Source: an uncultured Alphaproteobacteria bacterium | Lineage (GTDB): Bacteria; Pseudomonadota; Alphaproteobacteria; UBA6615 | Direction: 5' to 3' | DNA: 64,000 nt | Assembly: GCA_943787445.1 (NCBI GenBank) | Contig: CALSML010000006.1 | Location: forward strand, 32,330-96,329 | Part shown: piece after piece, positions 58,117 to 64,000 of the stretch | Numbering within the stretch: position 1 is the stretch's first letter | Layout of the letters: each line of letters starts with the position of its first letter | Notes under the pieces: generated by a model | The model's database searches: none | Seen by the model: the letters and a program-made list of their open reading frames with translations, nothing else | What the model was told of the DNA's origin: nothing | Position numbers and translations under genes: made by a program

Positions 58117-58893
58117 CTAGATTTCCCACTCGACATTGCCGTCCATGCCAATGTCCTGGCCGGTGATGTGTCGACCGGCATGAGATGCCAGGAATACAGC
58201 CAGATCACCGACCTCGCTGGGGTCGATCCAGCATTTCAGGGAAATGAACTCCAGAAATTCGGCTTCACGCTCTTCGGCTGTGATGCCGCGCTCTATGGCT
58301 TGATTGGCGACGATCCCGCGTCCGCGTTCATTGTCGATCAAGCCGGGCAGAATGCTGTTGCAACGGATCCCGAAAGGGCCGTATTCGCGGGCGACTGTGT
58401 GGGTCAGGCCTAAAACACCAACCTTCGATGCCACATAGGGAGACCGCATTGGAAGGGCGACCTTTGCTGACGCCGTCGAGATATTCACGATACAGCCGGA
58501 ATTCTGAGCTTTCATGTGTGGCGCGACATTCTTGATACAATAGAACATACCATTGAGATTAACGCTGATCGTGCGATCCCAGTCTTCGTAGGATATGTCT
58601 TCAATGGCGCCTCGCGGGCCGCCAACCCCGGCATTGTTCACGAGTACATCCACACCGCCCATTTGTGTGACAGCTTCGGCTACCAGAGTTTCGACATCTG
58701 CGGGTTTGCCGACATCCGCAAGCGTGCCGGTTACATTCATGTTGTTTTCCGTCATGCCAGAGATCAGTTCGGATTGTACATCACAGATGTGCACACGGGC
58801 ACCAGATGCCACAAACTGATTCACGATGGCCCGGCCGATACCCGAGCCGCCGGCTGTAACAATGACCCGTTGTTGCATTTGTTTGTCTGACAT
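58117..58893 (-). CDS. SDR-family oxidoreductase
   Basis: 258 residues, intact. VTAGGSGIGRAIVNQFVASG (cofactor motif with Ala where Gly is usual), VLVNNAGVGGPRG, IVNISTASAKVALPMRSPYV then ASKVG (Tyr-Lys). The segment GMFYCIKNVAPHMKAQ is typical. It sits 18 bases before the TauE gene on the same strand, suggesting coupled expression. Confidence 0.85.
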   Translation of the reverse strand: MSDKQMQQRVIVTAGGSGIGRAIVNQFVASGARVHICDVQSELISGMTENNMNVTGTLADVGKPADVETLVAEAVTQMGGVDVLVNNAGVGGPRGAIEDISYEDWDRTISVNLNGMFYCIKNVAPHMKAQNSGCIVNISTASAKVALPMRSPYVASKVGVLGLTHTVAREYGPFGIRCNSILPGLIDNERGRGIVANQAIERGITAEEREAEFLEFISLKCWIDPSEVGDLAVFLASHAGRHITGQDIGMDGNVEWEI

Positions 58894-58938
58894 GAAATGA
58901 GGCCTGTAAATAACTGATAATACTATATTTTTTTATCT

Positions 58939-59871
58939 TTATTCGGCGGTTCTGGAAAGCATGCGCCAGCGTCTTGTGATGGCATCGAGTTCCTCGCTGA
59001 GAAGATTCAAAAACCGATCTCCCGGACCGTTGAGTGGCTGGCGAACCTGCCGTATCAGATAGTAGTCCATCTCGGCTCTTGGTTTGACAATTGGATTGAT
59101 CACCAGCGCACCGGAATCACCAGCATCAATAACCGAGGCGACTGCAGTCAGGGTCGACCATCCGGAGTGCCGCACATATTCGAGTGTTGTGTTCAGGCCA
59201 TCGGATTCAATGGTGGATTCGACCTCGAGTTCCGCCCGGGCGATGTGAGTGTCGATCAACTGGCGGATCGCATGACGCCGTGTCGGCAGGACCATGCGCA
59301 GTGGGGGGCAATTCGCTGAGCCGGATCCGCTCATACGGCGTCAGGCCCGAAGACGGGGCCCGACACCAGTGCCATTTCGTGTTCAGCCAGCAGGGTGGCC
59401 TCGATCCCCACGTGGCTGACCGCACTGCTCACCACTGCAAAATCAAGCTCTCCGGCGGCCACGCGTTCGGTGAGCGTGCCCCCATAGGCTTCATCCAGGC
59501 TCAGTTCCACATTGGGGTGGGCTTCCGTAAAGCGGGATAGCGCAGCGGGGAGGGCGCTGCGGGAGACCGACGGCACCGTTCCGATGGTCAGGGAGCCCGT
59601 GATGTCGCCGGAGAGTTCACCCACGGCGATGCGGGTGTCGGCGACGGCGCTGAGAATGGAAAGGGCCCGAGCGTACAGGCGTTTCCCCGCGACTGTCGGC
59701 AGCAACGCCGCGGCCGCTGCGGGTGAACACAGGCACACGCCCAGGTCGTCTTCCAGGTGGCGAATCTGCACGGAGAGCGCCGGCTGTGTGCATTTCGCGC
59801 GGCGGGCTGCCTGCGAAAAAGCTGCCCTCTTCGTAGACGGCGACGAACTGTTCGAGCTGGCGGACATCCAT
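58939..59871 (-). CDS. LysR-family transcriptional regulator 1 (frameshifted)
   Basis: About 310 residues. The ATG at 59871 gives MDVRQLEQFVAVYEEGSFFA, and the HTH continues in another frame as TQPALSVQIRHLEDDLGV, then GKRLYARALSILSAVADTRI and the effector domain (GSLTIGTVPSVSRSALPAAL, GELDFAVVS, MALVSGPVFGPDAV). A last shift near 59330 leads to LRMVLPTRRHAIRQLIDTHI and the C-terminus. It probably controls the neighbouring SDR/TauE or LLM genes. Confidence 0.8.
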
Positions 59872-59896
59872 ACTCGCACATATAAGCTGAAACTAT

Positions 59897-60874
59897 TCAC
59901 TGACAGGCAGAAACCATAAGCTCATTCCGCGGCCAGCGAGTGTCCTCCTGAGGACGCTCGGCCCAGGCTTCCGCCGTGTGCCGGAGGGCTTCTTCCAGGC
60001 GGGTCACCAGTTCGCGCGCCGCAGCGGACAGCGGCCGCTGGGTCTGGTGGACAAGGAAGTACTCGAAGGTCGTCTGCATATCCTCGAGCGGATTGACGAT
60101 GACATCCCCCTGATCCAGGTCCCGGACGATTGTCGTGACCGGAAGGATTGCCGAGAAATCCGATTGCCGGATGAACTCCAGCGAGCCAAACAGGCCGTCG
60201 ATTTCGATGATGCGTTCGACCTTGATGTCCCCCAGCTTGATGTAGCGTTCGATGATGGCGCGCAGAGCTATGTTGCTGAGAGGAGGGCAGGACCAGTTTC
60301 ACTGGCGGCATGCGCTGCAGCTGGACCGGCTCGAGATGCGATCAGGCCGGTTTTGCGCCCGGAAATCATGGCGAGCGGCTCGGTCGAGAGCACGCGCATT
60401 TCCAGCCCGTCATGGCGTGGCGGCTCGGTGACCAGACGCAAAATCGAGCTCGCCCGACATCACCCAGGCTGGTCAGGCTGCCGCTATAGGCCTCCACCAC
60501 CCGTACATCCACATTGGGCAGGGCTTCCATATAGGCTGGCAGGACACTTCGGCCAGCACGCCCTTGGTCACCGTGGGAATCAGGCCGACATCCAGTGCGC
60601 CGGACACGCCGCTGGCGAATTCCCGCATGTTCTGCGTCAGCGTTCTCGACATCGCCCAGAATGCGGCGGCAATCGTCATAGAAAGCGCTCTCCGGCGGCG
60701 GTCGGGTGCACCCCGCGCGCATGCCGCTCGAACAGCTGCACGCCAACCGATTCTTCCAGATTCTTGATCTGCAGGCTGAGGCTGGGCTGCGCGACATCGC
60801 AGACTGGCTGCCGCGCTGTTGATGCTGCCTCCTTCGAAGACCGCCACGAAGGCGCGTATCTGCTTTAGATCCAT
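59897..60874 (-). CDS. LysR-family transcriptional regulator 2 (frameshifted)
   Basis: About 325 residues. The start [20 protein letters not shown] is in the same class as regulator 1, and pieces such as [31 protein letters not shown] and [20 protein letters not shown] appear in successive frames. At least four shifts. It ends only 26 bases before regulator 1 on the same strand. It diverges from the LLM monooxygenase gene, the usual position for a LysR regulator and its target. Confidence 0.75.
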
Positions 60875-61017
60875 GGGCTTGAAGTCCATTTCGGGCGCGC
60901 ATTATTACCTACATATGGTTTTTCTATACCTCGCATTGTAACTTGGTATTTGCGGGTATGGCTAGCGCGCCGTATTCTCCGCTGCCAATACGATTCCTCC
61001 GGCAAAAGGAGCCAGAA

Positions 61018-62261
61018 ATGGCCAAACCGAAAGTCATTGTTCAGCTGTATCCGATGTTCCCCGCCGATGGCGAGGAAGACCGCAAGGCCAAGCGCCCGCT
61101 CGGCAACGACAGCGACATGTATCACAAGATCGTCCACGAATGGACGGAGATCGTGAAAGAGGCCGACGCCATGGGTGTCTGGGGCCTGGGCACGATTGAG
61201 CATCACTTCCATTCCGAGGGTTACGAAGTCGGTCCGAACCCGGGTGTCCTGAACGCCTATTGGGCCAGCCAGGTGAAGAACGCTCATGTGGGTGCCATGG
61301 GCTATGTGGCCGCCACCCACGATCCGCTGCGGATCGCGGAGGAAACGGCGATCATCGATCATCTGACCAAGGGCAAGTTCTTTGTCGGCTTTGCGCGCGG
61401 CTATCAGTCGCGCTGGGCCAATGTGATGGGGCAGTTTACGGAATCCCCCGCCACGGTCTCCGACGGCAGCGCCGCAGATGAGCGCAACCGGCAGATCTTT
61501 GAAGAGCGCGTGGGCATGGTGATCGACGCCTGGACCCAGGAAAGCGTTCGCGTGAAAGGTGAGTTCTACGAAGCGCCTTATCCCTACGAAACAGGCGTTG
61601 AAGGCTACCCGGCCTGGGAAATCGCCCGCGATGCCGGTGCCGAGGGTGAGATTGGCCCCGACGGCAGCGTCCAGCGTGTGTCGGTTGTGCCCAAGCCCTA
61701 TCCAGAAGCCGCACCCGCCGGTCTTCGTGGCCGCCTCCAAGAGCCAGGCTTCCATCGATTTCTGTGCCCGCAACGGGTTCATCCCGACCTACTTCATGCC
61801 CACCAAGGGCGTGGTCGAGCTGTCTCGAGTATTACTATCGAGAAAGTTGCTCAATGAGAGCGGCTTCAACGTTCAGCTGGGGCAGAATCAGAACATCGTG
61901 CGCTGGCCGCATTTCGCCGATACCGCGGCGGGCTATGACAAGAAGCTGCGCGAGTACGACCTGGACATCTACAAGAACTTCTACGGTCCGTTCTTCCCGC
62001 AGTTCCCGCAGGGCACGGAAGATGAGCTTCTGCAAGGGTATGAAGGATTCCGGCATCTTCATTGGCGGTACCGTCGATGAGTGCATCGCGGAGTGGAGGG
62101 GCATCTATGAGCAGGTTCCGTGTGAATACATCACATTGATCTGGCATTGGGCGCAGCAGCCGAAGGACGACATGCTCGAAGAGCTTCAGACCTTCCTCGA
62201 CAAGGTTGTTCCCGAGCTTGAGGTCCCCGACTTCCAGCCGGCGACCCAGGCCGCGGAATAG
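61018..62261 (+). CDS. Luciferase-like (LLM class) flavin-dependent monooxygenase (frameshifted)
   Basis: About 413 residues from the ATG at 61018, with AAAGGAG upstream. TIM-barrel pieces: GVWGLGTIEHHFHSEGYEVG, AAEETAIIDHLTKGKF-type stretch AEETAIIDHLTKGKFFVGFA, RGYQSRW, then a shift near 61705 to PHPPVFVAASKSQASIDFCA, NGFIPTYFMPTKGV and NVQLGQNQNIVRWPHF. A compensated shift near 61815-61850 and another near 62040 lead to GIFIGGTVDECIAEWRGIYE. The family uses reduced FMN to oxidise organic substrates; the reductase could be elsewhere. It diverges from LysR regulator 2. Confidence 0.83.
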
Positions 62262-62381
62262 ACGGTTCACCGATATCCGACATGATGGGCCGCTCCGGGT
62301 AACCGGGGCGGCCTTTCCATTGACCGCTATCTGTACGATCGGTCAATTCTGATGGCCGGGGAGACGGAAAGATGGCGCGTG

Positions 62382-63479
62382 ATGAGCTTGGGCGTGGCGG
62401 TGATCGGGTGCGGGCGGATTGGCGGCCTGCGTGCCAGCCTGTCATCCACCCATCCCGGCGTGGAGCTTCCTGGCGATCTCCGACCGGGAGCAGACAGCAG
62501 GCGGATGTGCTCGCCCAGCGCACGGGTGCGGACTCTCGTCACCACAGACAATCTTGCGGCGATCACGGACGACCGGGTGGATGCGGTCTTCGTCTCGACA
62601 CCGGAACACGATCACCGCGACTCCATCGTCCAGGCGCTCGAAGCCGGCAAGGCCGTGTTTGTCGAAAAGCCGATCGCGCTCACCCTTGCCGATGCGGGCA
62701 TCATCATCGAGGCCGCGGAGCGCAGTGGCAGCGAGTTGCGTGTCGGTTACTCGCGGCGTCACGACCGCCGCTGGATGATGACCAAGGAGCAGATCCTCCA
62801 GGGTCGCCTCGGTGAAATTCTCGGGATGCAATCCCGGGTCTACAACACGCGCGCCCAGTTGATGCAGATTCTGGCACGATCCCTGACGCAACCCCGGTCT
62901 ACGGATGTGCTGACCTACTACGTCGATATGGCCTGCTGGTTTCTCGAAGGCATCCGGCCGGTCGAGGTGGTGGCGCGCAGTAAATACAAGATATTCAGGA
63001 ACTGGGCTTACAACGCGAGCGACGTCACCTGGGCGATCATCACCTTTGAGAATGGCGCGGTGGTCAATCTGGGGTCAGCTACGCGTTGCCGGCGACCTAT
63101 CCGACCATCGGTCAGAGCTCGCGCTTTGAAATCATCGGTGATGAAGGGGTTGTATTGCTCGACGCCGACAACAAGGACAGCCTGCTCTTCACGGACCGTG
63201 GTGCTCCCCATACCTATGTGCCCGATCACAACATCAACATGATGTTCATGCAGACAACCTCGGCCGCCGATTTCGCCGTGGGCGACTATTGGGGCGCGCG
63301 TCGCAAGCGAACTCCGCTCCTGGCTTGATCATCTGATGACCGGCCGCCCGAGCCCGCACACCACGCCGCGCGAGGCGCGTCGCACCCTCGCCGTCACGCT
63401 GGCCATTGAGGAAGCCGCCGCGACGGGCCTAGTCCGTGACGCTCGACGGCTAGTCAGCCCGGCTATTGGTCCGAGTTGA
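62382..63479 (+). CDS. Gfo/Idh/MocA-family oxidoreductase, copy 1 (frameshifted)
   Basis: About 365 residues. Rossmann motif VAVIGCGRIGGLRAS, then VDAVFVSTPEHDHRDSIVQA, the catalytic KP motif FVEKPIALTLADA, GYSRRHDRRW and ENGAVVNLGS. Shifts occur near 62465-62515, 63078 (to PATYPTIGQSSRFEIIGDEG) and 63290, after which ELRSWLDHLMTGRP and ATGLVRDARRL run to TGA 63477-63479. The ATG at 62382 is chosen because MSLGVAVIGCG is the normal family N-terminus. Acts on sugars, inositols or related polyols with NAD(P). Confidence 0.78.
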
Positions 63480-63517
63480 AAGCATTCGGTACGATGATTC
63501 TGGAGAGGTGTTCGGTG

Positions 63518-64000
63518 ATGAGGCAGATTGGAGTCGGGGTTATCGGCGCCGGCTGGGTCGGGGGCATCCGCGCCAATGCCTGTGCGAGCAGTGCTGTCGT
63601 GTCCGGACTGCACATCGCCGAGACCAATCCGGACCGCGCTGCGGAGATCGCTTCGCAGAGACCAGAGGCGACCCGGGTCACGGATGACTGGCGCGACGCT
63701 GGTCGCAACAGAGCCTCCATCGACGCGATCATCATCGCGTCCACGCCGGAATCGGCGCGCTTTCCGATCCTTCGGGCGGCGCTGCAGGCCGGGAAGCATG
63801 TATCTGATCGAGAAGCCGATCGCGCCTAGCCCGGCCGAAGCCGATGAAGCGATCGCGATCGCCGAGGATCAGGGCGTGGTTCAGTTGTCGGTTGGCTACA
63901 CGCGGCGGTTTGATCCGAAATACGCCTACGTGAACGCCGCCATCAAACGGGGGGATATCGGGGAGCCGGTGACCTGCCTTGTCAGCCGCAACATCACGCG
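63518..64000 (+). CDS. Gfo/Idh/MocA-family oxidoreductase, copy 2 (partial, one frameshift)
   Basis: The N-terminal part runs off the window. MRQIGVGVIGAGWVGGIRAN gives the Rossmann motif, IDAIIIASTPESARF the second strand, and after a shift near 63802 the KP motif IEKPIAPSPAEADEAIAIAE and GYTRRFDPKYAYVN follow. GGAGAGG lies before the ATG at 63518. It parallels copy 1 (38 bases upstream) motif by motif, so it is a paralogue in the same transcript. Confidence 0.8.

Noticed and set aside
1..64000. tRNA, rRNA, integrase, transposase or secretion-system genes
   Set aside because: Looked for cloverleaf-like blocks, conserved rRNA stretches and DDE or tyrosine recombinase motifs; none was found.

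Overview
GC-rich, gene-dense chromosomal DNA, most likely from an alphaproteobacterium (marine or soil type; the genus cannot be read from sequence alone). The signs are the XdhA/XdhB split of xanthine dehydrogenase, adjacent gltB-gltD, a methylsuccinyl-CoA dehydrogenase of the ethylmalonyl-CoA-pathway type, and intergenic GTCAT-CCCGGACTTGATCCGGG palindromes common in that class. About 58 protein genes are supported. I saw no rRNA, tRNA, CRISPR array or intact transposase.

Layout. 0-5.4 kb: the end of a sulfatase-family hydrolase, then purine catabolism (guanine deaminase diverging from xdhAB). 5.5-7.3 kb: typA/bipA. 7.3-9.4 kb: a lower-GC patch with a PNPOx-like flavoprotein, a truncated HTH remnant and a glutathione peroxidase. 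9.5-12.4 kb: a two-gene operon, mesaconyl-CoA C1-C4 CoA transferase (mct-like) plus (2S)-methylsuccinyl-CoA dehydrogenase (mcd-like), beside a divergent RraA-type aldolase. 13.6-19.7 kb: gltBD glutamate synthase. 19.7-28.2 kb: mostly single genes (cyclase family, ParB-like mini-protein, cupins, pyrC, GST, TauE, amidohydrolase, flavin reductase, rhodanese), with gaps from 20.5 to 25.8 kb filled by REP-like repeats. 28.3-41.1 kb: a catabolic block (SDRs, quinone oxidoreductase, acyl-CoA ligase, 3-hydroxyisobutyrate-dehydrogenase-like enzyme, MFS transporter, two aminotransferases, an orphan CoxL-type molybdenum hydroxylase, two paralogous alpha/beta hydrolases). 41.2-55.3 kb: a divergent regulon around an XRE-cupin regulator. 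One arm is a sugar-type ABC importer; the other is an alpha/beta hydrolase lacking its nucleophile, hydantoinase/oxoprolinase HyuA-HyuB-HyuB2, a serine beta-lactamase-fold esterase and two SDRs. 56-64 kb: GFA, DUF899, TauE, SDR, two LysR regulators, a luciferase-like monooxygenase and two Gfo/Idh/MocA oxidoreductases, the last running off the edge.

Reading frames. Many conserved genes, including typA and gltB, are broken by single-base indels that leave the protein readable by hopping frames. These pile up at 3.2-15.2 kb and 51.2-64 kb, while 15.2-36 kb is essentially clean. Clustering in housekeeping genes points to local sequence error rather than gene decay. I therefore annotate each such gene as one CDS over its full span and state the breaks.

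How the genes may work together (inference): the 28-64 kb half looks like uptake and breakdown of an unknown organic compound with an amide/lactam/imide or ester bond. Import would be by the ABC or MFS system, cleavage by hydrolases and hydantoinase, then oxidation by SDR, Mo-hydroxylase and LLM enzymes and CoA activation. The mct-mcd pair suggests that methylsuccinyl-CoA is converted to mesaconyl-C4-CoA, and so towards citramalyl-CoA, pyruvate and acetyl-CoA.
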